Assembly (NCBI RefSeq): GCF_016031635.1
Contig: NZ_JACEGD010000017.1
Span: 62,001-126,000 of the forward strand
DNA length: 64,000 nt
Direction: 5' to 3'
Source of the DNA: Bradyrhizobium diversitatis
GTDB lineage: Bacteria > Pseudomonadota > Alphaproteobacteria > Rhizobiales > Xanthobacteraceae
A model generated the notes under the pieces. It was not told the DNA's origin. It did not search any database and saw only the letters and a list, made by a program, of their open reading frames with translations. The position numbers and the translations under genes are program-made. Numbering within the stretch: the stretch's first letter is position 1; every line of letters begins with the position of its first letter. Below, in pieces: positions 19,013-27,807 of this stretch.

Positions 19013-19053
19013 GGTTTCCGTCCCTGTTGCTTCTCGCCGCTATCAGCCCCACT

Positions 19054-19140
19054 CGTCATTGCGAGCGAAGCGAAGCAATCCAGACTGCCTCAAAGGTGAC
19101 AGTCTGGATTGCTTCGTCGCAAGAGCTCCTCGCAATGACG
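19054..19140. repeat. Palindromic intergenic repeat, family C (copy 1)
   Basis: CGTCATTGCGAGCGAAGCGAAG at the left pairs with CTCCTCGCAATGACG at the right, and CAATCCAGACTG pairs with CAGTCTGGATTG around a short loop. It folds into one long hairpin. The second copy is at 23529-23609. Confidence 0.8.
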
Positions 19141-19151
19141 GGGAGAGACTG

Positions 19152-20003
19152 TCACCACACCGCCATGCCCTTCATCGTCGGCTGTCCCTCCGCGTTCGCG
19201 GTCCACAGCTCCATGCCCGCCTCGATCTCATTGGCATTGACCGAGAACTCGCTGCCCTCGAACAGCGGCTGCAGGCCGCGATAGGTAAACTTCTTCGGCG
19301 CCTTGCCGCCGCGAAGCTTGGCCGCCATTTCGACGATCAGCGCCGCCTGCAGTGGTCCGTGGAAGATCAGGCCCGGATAACCCTCGACCTTGGTGACGTA
19401 GTCACGGTCGTAATGGATGCGGTGGCCGTTGAATGTCAGCGCGGAGTAGCGAAACAGCAGCACGGGATCGGACACATGCGTCTCGCGGTGCTGCGCCTTC
19501 GGCGGCGGAGGCGGCGCCTTGCCGCCAGCCGGCGTGCTGCCGGTCATCTCGCGGTAGACGATGTCCTGCCGCTCGCGGATCGCCGTGCCCCTCGGCGAGG
19601 AGATGCTGTGCTCGACCGAGACGAAGCACAGCGTGCCGGTCGAGCCTGACTTGACCTGCACATCGGCGATGCGCGAGGTCCGCGTCGATTCATCGCCAAC
19701 CTGCAGCGGCTGCAGGAATTCGATCTCGCCGCCGGCCCACATCCGGCGCGGCAGCGGCACCGGCGGCAGGAAGCCGCCACGGGTCGGGTGACCGTCGGGG
19801 CCGAGCATCGACATCGGAAACACCGGCTGCGCCAGGCACCAATGCACCGTGAACGGCGCGGCGTCGCCTTTCTTGGGTTCGCCGACCTCCTGGAACAGCG
19901 TTGCACGCAAGCCCATCACGAGCTGCGCGGTGACGATGTCGGTGGCATCCTGGCTGCGGCCGATCCATTGCCGCAAATGATCGATGTCGAGCTTCTCGGT
20001 CAT
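19152..20003 (-). CDS. FAS1-type dehydratase / mesaconyl-C4-CoA hydratase-like MaoC protein
   Basis: A 283-residue double hot-dog protein. The N-terminal half is FAS1-like (MSMLGPDGHPTRGGFLPPVP, RMWAGGEIEF) and the C-terminal half is MaoC-like with RYSALTFNGHRIHYDRDY, which holds the catalytic His and nearby Asp. The closest characterised families are mesaconyl-C4-CoA hydratase and the HTD2 3-hydroxyacyl dehydratases, so it should hydrate an enoyl-CoA. It overlaps the upstream CoA-transferase by 4 bp (ATGA), making translational coupling likely. Confidence 0.84.
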   Translation of the reverse strand: MTEKLDIDHLRQWIGRSQDATDIVTAQLVMGLRATLFQEVGEPKKGDAAPFTVHWCLAQPVFPMSMLGPDGHPTRGGFLPPVPLPRRMWAGGEIEFLQPLQVGDESTRTSRIADVQVKSGSTGTLCFVSVEHSISSPRGTAIRERQDIVYREMTGSTPAGGKAPPPPPKAQHRETHVSDPVLLFRYSALTFNGHRIHYDRDYVTKVEGYPGLIFHGPLQAALIVEMAAKLRGGKAPKKFTYRGLQPLFEGSEFSVNANEIEAGMELWTANAEGQPTMKGMAVW

Positions 20004-21118
20004 GACGCCTCGCTCTGTGACTTCTTCTGCAGCTTTTCGCCGATCGCCGGCACGGCACCATAGCTGCGGGTCTCGCCGACGATGATCGGCGCCGGCGCGG
20101 GATAGCTGACGCGGCCGTTCGGCGTGTCGACCTCGATGCGGCGCAGATGCGGATGGTTGGCGAGGTCGGCCATGGTGTTGACCTCGGCAAACGCAATGTC
20201 GGCATCCGACAGCCGCTTCAGCAGCTCATCGCGCGTCATCCTGCCGAAGGCATCCGCCACCGTCTGGTCGGTGAAGTCGCGGTTGCGCACGCGCTCGACC
20301 ATGTTGGCAACGCGCGGATCGGCCGGCAGGTCCGGCTGATCCAGCACCTTCGCGCACAGCGTCTTCCACTCGCGCTCGCTCTGGATCGAGATCAGGATGT
20401 CCTTGCCGTCCTTCGAGGTGAACACGCCGTAAGGAGCGATCGAGGGATGGCGCAGGCCCATGCGCTTGGGCGGGTTGCCGGCTTCGGCATTGAGCAACGG
20501 CACGGTGCACCAGTCCGCCATCACGTCGAACATGGAGATGCGGATATCGGCGCCCTTGCCGGTGCGCCCACGCGCGATCAGCGCCTCCAGGATCGCCGCA
20601 TGGGCGGTGGCGCCGGTCGCGACGTCGACGATCGACATGCCGACGCGCGAGGCGCCGTCGGGATTGCCCGTGATCGAAGCGAGCCCGCTCTCGGCCTGGA
20701 TCAGCAGATCGTAGGCCTTGCGGTGCGCGTAGGGACCCTCGTCGCCATAGCCGGTGATCGTGCACGAGATCAGCTTCGGATAGTCCTTCAACAGCCGCTC
20801 GCGCGAGAAGCCGAGCTTGTCCATCGAGCCGGGCTTGAGGTTCTGGATCAGCACGTCGGCGCCGGCGATCAGCTTCTCCAGCTCGTCGCGGCCTTCCCTT
20901 GTCGTGAGGTCAACCACCGCGGATTGCTTGCCGCGGTTGAGCCAGACGAAATAGCTGCTCTGGCCCTTGGCCGCCGCGTCATAGCCGCGGGCGAAATCGC
21001 CCTCGGGCCGCTCGATCTTGATCACCTCCGCGCCGGCATCGGCCAGGCGCGAGGAGCAGAACGGCGCCGCGACCGCCTGCTCGACCGCAATCACCCTGAT
21101 CCCGTCCAATGCTCCCAT
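20000..21118 (-). CDS. CaiB/BaiF (class III) CoA-transferase
   Basis: A 372-residue CoA-transferase starting MGALDGIRVIAVEQAVAAPF, with DAGAEVIKIERPEGDFARGYD. It would activate an organic acid to its CoA thioester for the acyl-CoA dehydrogenase and hydratase encoded beside it. The start at 21118 lies 10 bp after the dehydrogenase stop, and its own stop overlaps the hydratase start. At about 30% longer the open frame could begin at 21310, but that extension reads through the dehydrogenase in another frame and is rejected. Confidence 0.88.
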   Translation of the reverse strand: MGALDGIRVIAVEQAVAAPFCSSRLADAGAEVIKIERPEGDFARGYDAAAKGQSSYFVWLNRGKQSAVVDLTTREGRDELEKLIAGADVLIQNLKPGSMDKLGFSRERLLKDYPKLISCTITGYGDEGPYAHRKAYDLLIQAESGLASITGNPDGASRVGMSIVDVATGATAHAAILEALIARGRTGKGADIRISMFDVMADWCTVPLLNAEAGNPPKRMGLRHPSIAPYGVFTSKDGKDILISIQSEREWKTLCAKVLDQPDLPADPRVANMVERVRNRDFTDQTVADAFGRMTRDELLKRLSDADIAFAEVNTMADLANHPHLRRIEVDTPNGRVSYPAPAPIIVGETRSYGAVPAIGEKLQKKSQSEAS

Positions 21119-21128
21119 GGCCGCAACC

Positions 21129-22298
21129 TCAGTACGAGCGCGGCATGCCGAGCACGTGCTCGGCGACGAAGGACAGGACGAGGTTGGTCGAGATCGGCGC
21201 CACCTGGTAGAGCCGCGTCTCGCGGAACTTGCGCTCGACGTCGTATTCCTCGGCAAAGCCGAAGCCGCCATGGGTCTGGATGCAGGCATTCGCCGCTTCC
21301 CAGGACGCATCCGCCGCCAGCATCTTGGCCATGTTGGCCTCGGCGCCGCAGTCGAGCCCGGCCTCGTATTTGCGCGTGGCTTCCTTCACCATCAGCTCGG
21401 CCGCCCGCATCGAGGCGTAGGCCTTGGCGATCGGGAACTGAATGCCCTGGTTCTGGCCGATCGGCCGGCCGAAAACGCTGCGCTCCTTGGCGTAGTTCGT
21501 GGCCTTGGCGATGAACCATTTGGCGTCGCCGACGCATTCGGCCGCGATCAGGATGCGCTCGGCATTCATGCCGGAGAGGATGTAGCGAAAGCCCTTGCCT
21601 TCCTCGCCGATCAGGTTCTCCGCCGGCACCCTCATGTCGGTGAAGAACACTTCCGTGGTGGCGTGGTTCATCATGGTGCGGATCGGGCGGATCTCGAGAC
21701 CGTTGTTCTTGGCCTCGCGCATGTCGACGATGAACACGGAGAGACCATCGGTGCGCTTCTTGACCTGATCCTTCGGCGTGGTGCGCGCCAGTAGCACCAT
21801 CAGATCGGAATGCTCGGCGCGGCTAGTCCAGATCTTCTGGCCGTTGACGATATAGCTGTCGTTGCCGTCCTTGCGCGCGAAGGTCTTCAGCGAGGAGGTG
21901 TCGGTGCCACTGGTCGGCTCGGTGACGCCGAAGGCCTGCAGGCGCAGCTCGCCGCTCGCGATCTTCGGCAGGTATTTCGCCTTCTGGTCGGCATTGCCGT
22001 GCCTGAGCACCGTGCCCATCGTGTACATCTGGGCATGGCAGCCGCCGCCATTGCAGCCCGCGCGCTGGATCTCTTCCAGGATCGCGGCCGCAGCCGACAG
22101 CTTCAGCCCCGCGCCGCCGTATTCCTCGGGGATCAGCACCGAGAGATAACCGGCCTCGGTCAGCGCATCGACGAACGCCTTGGGATAGGCCATCTCGCGA
22201 TCGAGCTTGCGCCAGTATTCGCCGGGAAACTGCGCACACAGCTTGGCGACGGCCTCGCGAATGTCGGCGTGATCTTCGGTGTGGTGTTCTTGACTCAT
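21129..22298 (-). CDS. Acyl-CoA dehydrogenase
   Basis: A 389-residue FAD enzyme that introduces a 2,3-double bond in an acyl-CoA and passes electrons to ETF. The family signatures are GVTEPTSGTDTSSLKT near residue 125 and QTHGGFGFAEEYDVERKFR near the C-terminus, with Glu at the expected catalytic site region. First gene of the operon (dehydrogenase, CoA-transferase, hydratase). The LysR gene is divergent across a 124-bp gap. Ribosome binding site tgGGAaacgcc precedes ATG 22298. The specific acyl chain is not determinable. Confidence 0.9.
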   Translation of the reverse strand: MSQEHHTEDHADIREAVAKLCAQFPGEYWRKLDREMAYPKAFVDALTEAGYLSVLIPEEYGGAGLKLSAAAAILEEIQRAGCNGGGCHAQMYTMGTVLRHGNADQKAKYLPKIASGELRLQAFGVTEPTSGTDTSSLKTFARKDGNDSYIVNGQKIWTSRAEHSDLMVLLARTTPKDQVKKRTDGLSVFIVDMREAKNNGLEIRPIRTMMNHATTEVFFTDMRVPAENLIGEEGKGFRYILSGMNAERILIAAECVGDAKWFIAKATNYAKERSVFGRPIGQNQGIQFPIAKAYASMRAAELMVKEATRKYEAGLDCGAEANMAKMLAADASWEAANACIQTHGGFGFAEEYDVERKFRETRLYQVAPISTNLVLSFVAEHVLGMPRSY

Positions 22299-22344
22299 GG
22301 CGTTTCCATTCTCAGCGGCAGTTAAGATAACGCCGGCCAATCCC

Positions 22345-22368
22345 CTGGCGTTGTGAAAACAACGCCAG
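22345..22368. promoter_or_regulatory. Inverted repeat in the lysR / acyl-CoA dehydrogenase intergenic region
   Basis: Two perfect 10-bp arms, CTGGCGTTGT and ACAACGCCAG, flank GAAA. The site is 47 bp from the dehydrogenase start and 55 bp from the lysR start. It is the obvious binding site for the divergent LysR-type regulator, although a short hairpin role cannot be excluded. Confidence 0.72.
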
Positions 22369-22422
22369 CCCCCTATGCTCATTTGCTATAGCGTATGGAG
22401 TAGCCTTCCAGGATTGGCAAGC

Positions 22423-23343
22423 ATGGATTTCCGGCAGCTCAGGACCTTCAGTTGCGTGGCGGAGCTCGGCAGCCTCTCCAAGGCGTCCGACACGCTGCGC
22501 GTGGCGCAGCCGGCGCTCTCCAGGCAGATCAAGCTGCTGGAACACGAGCTGCGCACCGATCTGTTCACCCGCAACGGCCGCGGCATGGTGCTGACCGAGG
22601 CCGGGCGGCTTCTGCTCGCTCGCACCTCCGGCATCGTGCGGCAGATCGACCAGATCCGGGACGACATCCAGTCGGCCAAGGGGCCGCCCTCGGGCCAGGT
22701 GGTGCTTGGTCTCGTTCCCACCGTGAGCTGCGTGCTGTCGGCGCGCTTTGCACGGCGCTGCGTCGAAAAATTTCCCGGCATCTCGCTGCGCATCGTCGAG
22801 AGCTACAGCGGCCATCTGGTCGAATGGCTGCATCGCGGCGAGATGGACCTCGCCATCCTCTACGGCCGCTCGGCCGATCTGCATCTCAATGTCCAGAGCC
22901 TGGGACGCGACAACATCGTCGCGGTCGGCCCGCGCGGCTGTGGGCTGGCCCGCAGGAAGAGCGTCGACGTCGGCTGGCTGCTGCGCCAGCGCCTGGTGCT
23001 GCCCTCTCATTCCCACGGTCTCCGCGCGCTGATCGAGCATGCGGCGGCCCAGCGCAAGATCAAGCTCGACGTCCAGCTCGAGGCGGATTCCTTCCGCGTG
23101 CTGACGAGCCTGGTCGAGGAGGGCCTCGGCTTCGCACTGCTGCCGCCCTCGTCGGTCCATGGCGAGGTCGCGGACGGTCGGCTTGAAACCGCGCCTGTAT
23201 CCAGGCCGATGACGCGCGAGCTCATCTTTGCCTCTCCGATCGACCGCCCGGCCTCGACGGCCTCGCTCGCCATCACCGCCCTCCTGCGCGAGGAAGTCGC
23301 CGCCTGCCGCAAGGAAGGCGTGTGGGACATCAAGTTGAGTTGA
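22423..23343 (+). CDS. LysR family transcriptional regulator
   Basis: A 306-residue LTTR starting MDFRQLRTFSCVAELGSLS, with HTH LRVAQPALSRQIKLLEHEL and the normal inducer-binding domain to the end. Predicted to sense an intermediate of the acyl-CoA pathway encoded divergently and to activate that operon from the inverted repeat at 22345-22368. The start at 22423 gives the usual LTTR N-terminus; upstream in-frame codons lie in the operator region. Confidence 0.91.
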   Translation: MDFRQLRTFSCVAELGSLSKASDTLRVAQPALSRQIKLLEHELRTDLFTRNGRGMVLTEAGRLLLARTSGIVRQIDQIRDDIQSAKGPPSGQVVLGLVPTVSCVLSARFARRCVEKFPGISLRIVESYSGHLVEWLHRGEMDLAILYGRSADLHLNVQSLGRDNIVAVGPRGCGLARRKSVDVGWLLRQRLVLPSHSHGLRALIEHAAAQRKIKLDVQLEADSFRVLTSLVEEGLGFALLPPSSVHGEVADGRLETAPVSRPMTRELIFASPIDRPASTASLAITALLREEVAACRKEGVWDIKLS

Positions 23344-23528
23344 GCGCCGGTGCTTTCTTCGCCTCTCCCCGCAAGCGGGGCGAGGGAGCACACCGATGTC
23401 TCGGCTGTGGTTTAGGACACCAGGGCCCAGCTTTGCCTTCGCATCTGGCGCGAGCTGTCATGCCGGAATTTTATAGCTGGACCGGTCGCAGCGCTTGCCG
23501 CGGCCCTTGTGACACGCAGATGTGGCCT

Positions 23529-23609
23529 CGTCATTGCGAGCGCAGCGAAGCAATCCAGGAAACCCTCCGCGGCGGCAGTCTGGATTGCTTCGCTGCGCTC
23601 GCAATGACG
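23529..23609. repeat. Palindromic intergenic repeat, family C (copy 2)
   Basis: CGTCATTGCGAGCGCAGCGAAG pairs with CTTCGCTGCGCTCGCAATGACG, giving one long hairpin with the loop near CCTCCGCGGCGG. It lies just beyond the 3' end of the first CYP153 gene. A short family D block (CCTCTCCCCGCAAGCGGGG) is at 23363-23390. Confidence 0.82.
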
Positions 23610-23624
23610 GAGGATAGAGCGAGC

Positions 23625-24899
23625 CTATCCCGGAATCCTTACCGGCAGCGTCTCGTATCCCTTGATGAAGCTGGAATAGATCCGCTTCGGCTCGCCGACC
23701 ACCTCAATGCGCTCGAACCGCTTCAGCATCTCCTCCCAGACGATCCGCAGCTGCAATTCGGCGAGGCGCATGCCGACGCAGCGGTGGATGCCGAAGCCGA
23801 AGGAGAGGTGGGTGCGCGGGCGCGGGCGGTCGATGATGAACTCGTTCGGCTTCTCGAACATCTCCTCGTCGCGGTTGCCCGAGACGTACCACATCACGAC
23901 GCGGTCGCCCTTGCGGATCGGCTTGCCGCCGATCTCGGTGTCCTGCAATGCGGTGCGCCGCATATGCGCCAGCGGCGTCTGCCAGCGGATCACTTCCGGC
24001 ACCATGGAATCGATCAGCTCCGGATTGGCGCGGAGCTTGTCATACTGCTCCGGGTTCTCGTTCAGTGCCAGCACCGAGCCGGTCATGGTGTTGCGCGTGG
24101 TGTCGTTGCCGCCGACGATGAGCAGGATGATGTTGCCCATGAGGTTGTCGGGGTCCATGTGGCGCGTGGCCTCGTTGTGCGCCATCAGCGACAGCAGGTC
24201 GTTGCGCGGCGCGGAGTTGACGCGCTCGTTCCACAGCTTCGACATGTAGGCGTAGCACTCGTCCATCTCGCGGCGGCGCTCCTCGGCGGAGGCGACGATG
24301 CCGCTCTTGGGCAGCGCGGTCGAGACGTCGGACCAGCGCGTCAGCTTGCGCCGCTCTTCCCAGGGGAAGTCGAACAGCGTCGCCAGCATCTGCGTCGTCA
24401 GCTCGATCGAGACGCGCTCGACGAAATTGAAGGTCTCGTTGCGCGGCAGATTGTCCAGCACGGTCTGCGAGCGCTGCCGGATCAATCTCGCCAGCTCGTC
24501 CAGATGCTGAGGGGTGAACATCGGCGAGACCGTCTTGCGCTGCGCCGAATGCTTCGGCTGGTCCATCGCGATGAAGCTTGGATAGTCGTAGCCTTCCGGC
24601 ACGTCGCGGATCGAGATGCCGCCGAGCTTCGAATCCGAAGAGAAGATGCCGTGATTGGTGTCGACATGCATGATGTCGTCGTACTTCACCACCGACCAGT
24701 ACGGCTCGATCGGCGCGTTGGTGCAGTAATGCACCGGCTCTTCCTTGCGCAGCCGCTCGAACCACGGCCACAGCGTGTCGTCCTGGAACAGCCGGGGCGC
24801 GCCGGGGTGGAATTGCGAAAGCGGCGTCGCATAGGCCTCCTCGCGCGCCCTGCGCATGCGTTCGGCCTTGTCCACTTTAACCGGCGCTTGGATGTTCAT
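23625..24899 (-). CDS. Cytochrome P450, CYP153 family (alkane/fatty acid terminal hydroxylase)
   Basis: A 424-residue soluble P450. The I-helix oxygen site is LLIVGGNDTTRN, the K-helix ExxR is in PEVIRWQTPLAHMRR, and the haem ligand Cys is in FGFGIHRCVGMRLAEL. The blocks EPYWSVVKYDDIM, FDFPWEERRKLTRWSDV and MWYVSGNRDEE are hallmarks of CYP153, whose members hydroxylate the terminal carbon of n-alkanes or fatty acids. It is about half identical by eye to the P450 just upstream on the same strand. No ferredoxin or ferredoxin reductase gene is adjacent, so redox partners must be elsewhere. Confidence 0.9.
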   Translation of the reverse strand: MNIQAPVKVDKAERMRRAREEAYATPLSQFHPGAPRLFQDDTLWPWFERLRKEEPVHYCTNAPIEPYWSVVKYDDIMHVDTNHGIFSSDSKLGGISIRDVPEGYDYPSFIAMDQPKHSAQRKTVSPMFTPQHLDELARLIRQRSQTVLDNLPRNETFNFVERVSIELTTQMLATLFDFPWEERRKLTRWSDVSTALPKSGIVASAEERRREMDECYAYMSKLWNERVNSAPRNDLLSLMAHNEATRHMDPDNLMGNIILLIVGGNDTTRNTMTGSVLALNENPEQYDKLRANPELIDSMVPEVIRWQTPLAHMRRTALQDTEIGGKPIRKGDRVVMWYVSGNRDEEMFEKPNEFIIDRPRPRTHLSFGFGIHRCVGMRLAELQLRIVWEEMLKRFERIEVVGEPKRIYSSFIKGYETLPVRIPG

Positions 24900-24929
24900 G
24901 GTGTTAGCTCCAGTTTGTCTCTGTTTTCG

Positions 24930-25070
24930 CCTCTCCCCGCTTGCGGGGAGAGGCCGGATTGCATCGAAGATGCAATCCGGGTGAGGGGGACTCTCCGCGA
25001 GTCCAATTCTCTCCGTCCCCGTGGAGACTCCCCCTCACCCCAACCCTCTCCCCGCAAGCGGGGAGAGGGG
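24930..25070. repeat. Palindromic intergenic repeat, family D (copy 3)
   Basis: CCTCTCCCCGCTTGCGGGGAG at the left is answered by CCTCTCCCCGCAAGCGGGG at the right, with GGGTGAGGGGGACTCTCC mirrored by GGAGACTCCCCCTCACCC. It separates the two CYP153 genes. Confidence 0.78.
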
Positions 25071-25081
25071 GAGTTCTTCGT

Positions 25082-26347
25082 TCACGCCGCAATCTTCACC
25101 GGCAACGTCTCGAGCCCCTTCACGAAGCTCGAATAGACTCGCCTGGGCTCGCCGACCACATCAATATGGTCGAATCGCCTAAGGATTTCCTCCCAAATAA
25201 TCTTGAGCTGGAGTTCGGCGAGCCTGAGGCCGACGCAACGGTGGATGCCGAAGCCGAAGGAGAGGTGCGTGCGCGGGCGGGCGCGATCGATGATGAACTC
25301 GTAGGGCTTTTCGATCACCTCCTCGTCGCGGTTGCCCGAGACGTACCACATTACGACCTTGTCACCCTTCTTGATCTGCTTGCCGCGGAATTCGAAGTCG
25401 GAGAGCGCCGTGCGCCGCATATGCGCGAGCGGCGTCTGCCAGCGGATCACCTCGGGCACGAAGCTGTCGAGCAGATCAGGGTTCTCGCGCAGCTTGCGAT
25501 ACTGCTCCGGATGCTGGCTCAGCGCGTAGATCGAGCCCGACATGGTGTTGCGGGTGGTGTCGTTGCCGCCGACGATCAAAAGGATGAGATTGCCGAGGAA
25601 GTTCCTGGCGTCCATGTCGCGCGTGGCGGCACTGTGCGCCATCATCGACAACAGGTCGCTCTTCGGCGGCTGCTCGATGCGCTCCTTCCAGAGGCGGGAG
25701 AAATAGGCCGCGCATTCCGTCAGCTCGGCCATCCGTTCGTCCTCGGTGGCGACGAGGCCGTCGGGGCCGGGAATGGTGGTGGCGATGTCCGACCAGCGCG
25801 TCAGCTTGCGGCGGTCCTCCCAGGGGAAGTCGAACAGCACCGCCAGCATCTGCGTCGTCAGCTCGATCGAGACGCGGTCGACCCAGTCGAACACCTCGCC
25901 GCGGGGCAGGTTGTCCAGGCACTCGGCCGAGCGCTTGCGGATGTTGATCGCGAGATTGTCCAGATGCGTCGGCGTGAACATCGGCGCCACGGTCTTGCGC
26001 TGGGCCGCATGGCGCGGCGGGTCCATCGAGATGAAGCTCTCGCGGCGCAAATCCGGATCGATGTCGCGGATGGTGATGCCGCCGAGCGCGGAGGCCGAGG
26101 AGAACACGGCATGGTTGGTCTCGATCTCCATGATGTCGTTGTAGCGCGTTACCGACCAATACGGCCCGAACATCGAGTCCTTGCAGTAATGCACCGGATC
26201 GTCCCGGCGCAGGCGATCGAAATAGGGCCAGAACGTATCCGTCCTGAACAACTCCGGGTCGCCCGGATCGAACCGCTCCAGCGGCAGTGACGTGGCGCGC
26301 GCGCGAAGTGCGTCGAGCTTGGTCGCGCTCTCGATGGTCCCGTGCAT
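25082..26347 (-). CDS. Cytochrome P450, CYP153 family (second tandem copy)
   Basis: A 421-residue CYP153-type P450 with all catalytic elements: LLIVGGNDTTRN, PEVIRWQTPLAHMRR and FGFGIHRCVGLRLAEL. GPYWSVTRYNDIMEIETNHA and FDFPWEDRRKLTRWSDI match CYP153 even more closely than the downstream copy. The ATG at 26347 is chosen because agGGAGaatggtc precedes it; the upstream ATG at 26353 sits too close to that site. The two genes look like a tandem duplication that has since diverged, perhaps to cover different chain lengths. Confidence 0.9.
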   Translation of the reverse strand: MHGTIESATKLDALRARATSLPLERFDPGDPELFRTDTFWPYFDRLRRDDPVHYCKDSMFGPYWSVTRYNDIMEIETNHAVFSSASALGGITIRDIDPDLRRESFISMDPPRHAAQRKTVAPMFTPTHLDNLAINIRKRSAECLDNLPRGEVFDWVDRVSIELTTQMLAVLFDFPWEDRRKLTRWSDIATTIPGPDGLVATEDERMAELTECAAYFSRLWKERIEQPPKSDLLSMMAHSAATRDMDARNFLGNLILLIVGGNDTTRNTMSGSIYALSQHPEQYRKLRENPDLLDSFVPEVIRWQTPLAHMRRTALSDFEFRGKQIKKGDKVVMWYVSGNRDEEVIEKPYEFIIDRARPRTHLSFGFGIHRCVGLRLAELQLKIIWEEILRRFDHIDVVGEPRRVYSSFVKGLETLPVKIAA

Positions 26348-26649
26348 GACCATTCTCCCTAACCTGAACCGCGCGTTCTCGTTGAATTCTGCGCTGCGGT
26401 ATTTGATTTGCAATTACAGCCGGTTGTCTGCGTCGGGGCAAGGGAGAGTTTTGCCACATCCAACCTTCACGAGAGCGTCGGATGGCCGTCACGCCGCCAC
26501 GCGAACGTGACCTCCCGCACGCCGCGCGGTGGAGAATCATGCAAGAACCCTATCGGAATCGAGGTAAATCGAACCGGTCCAGCTTGGGGATTGACTAACC
26601 TCTGATCTATAGTTTGACCGCAACAGATCCGCATCCCGAGGTTGCTGCC
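26348..26649. other. Intergenic region between CYP153 and the DUF898 gene
   Basis: A 302-bp divergent promoter region with AT-rich stretches (TATTTGATTTGCAATTACAG near the P450 side). I see no gene and no clear inverted repeat in it. Confidence 0.4.
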
Positions 26650-27804
26650 GTGAACGACATGCAATGGACCCCCGTTGGGTCCGAACCCTTACCGCCGCCG
26701 CTGCCGCCCACGCGAGTCGATTTCTCCGGCAACCGCTCCGAGTTCCGCAGAATGGTCACCAGGGGTGCCATGCTGGAGCTCGTCACCTTCGGTTTCTACC
26801 GGTTCTGGCTGGTCACCGACATTCGCCGCCATCTGTGGGCCAACACCGCGATCGACGGCGATGCGGCCGAATATACCGGGCGGGCCAAGGAGCTTTTGAT
26901 CGGCTTCCTGGTCGCGCTCGCGATCCTGGTGCCGATCTATCTCGCCTACTTTCTGATCGGCATCGAGTTCGAACGCTGGCAGGGATTCGCCTCGTTGCCG
27001 CTGTTCATCGGCTTCTACGCCTTCGGTCAGTTCGCGATCTTTCGCGCGCGGCGCTACCGGCTGACGCGCACGGTCTGGCGCGGCGTGCGGTTCTGGATGG
27101 ACGGCTCGGGTTGGGCCTATTCGCTCCGCGCCATGCTGTGGGGCTTGCTCGTGTTTCTGACGCTCGGCCTGGCGCTGCCGTGGCGCGCAGCTGCGCTCGA
27201 GCGCTACAAGATGCAGCACACCCATTATGGCGAGCTCTCCGGCGACTTCGAGGGCGACGGCTGGACCTTCTTCAAGCGCGGCTGGTGGCTGTGGCTGCTC
27301 AGCCCGGTCGCGCTCGTGATCTTCCCGCTGGCGCCGTTCCTCTACGCCGAATTCAAGGCCCGCGAATGGCGCTGGTGGCTCGACGGCATCCGCATCGGCG
27401 GCGTCAGCCTGTCCTCGGATCTGCCGCACGACGCCTTCTACGGCCTGTATTGGAAGGTGGTCGGCTGGTGGACGCTGCTCTCGGCCGCGTTCGGTGCTTA
27501 CATGGTCGGCGGTACCTTGCTCGTCGTCCAGCTCACCGGCGTGCCGGTCGATCAGGTATTCGAGTCTGGCGACGGCGCGAACAGCATCCCGGTGGTGGCA
27601 ATGATGGTGATCGGCTATTTCGCCGTAGCGCTGGCCATCAACATCGTCATGCGCGTCTATCTCCAGCGCGATCTCTGGGCGAAGGTGCTGGAGACGGTCG
27701 AGGTGCACGACATCGCGGCCGCGGCGAATGTGCAGGGGCGCGGCGAACTCGCCGGCGCGCTCGGCGAAGGGTTTGCCGATGGACTGGATGTTGCAGGATT
27801 CTGA
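26650..27804 (+). CDS. DUF898 / YjgN family membrane protein
   Basis: A 384-residue protein with about six transmembrane helices. The soluble N-terminus contains FSGNRSEFRRMVTRGAMLEL followed by VTFGFYRFWLVTDIRRHLW, the repeated pattern of the YjgN/DUF898 family. A second such block begins near residue 165. Function is unknown. The GTG at 26650 is preceded by ccGAGGttgctgcc. The M48 protease starts 4 bp after its stop, so they form an operon; the pairing suggests a common envelope role. Confidence 0.85.
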   Translation: MNDMQWTPVGSEPLPPPLPPTRVDFSGNRSEFRRMVTRGAMLELVTFGFYRFWLVTDIRRHLWANTAIDGDAAEYTGRAKELLIGFLVALAILVPIYLAYFLIGIEFERWQGFASLPLFIGFYAFGQFAIFRARRYRLTRTVWRGVRFWMDGSGWAYSLRAMLWGLLVFLTLGLALPWRAAALERYKMQHTHYGELSGDFEGDGWTFFKRGWWLWLLSPVALVIFPLAPFLYAEFKAREWRWWLDGIRIGGVSLSSDLPHDAFYGLYWKVVGWWTLLSAAFGAYMVGGTLLVVQLTGVPVDQVFESGDGANSIPVVAMMVIGYFAVALAINIVMRVYLQRDLWAKVLETVEVHDIAAAANVQGRGELAGALGEGFADGLDVAGF

Positions 27805-27807
27805 ACC

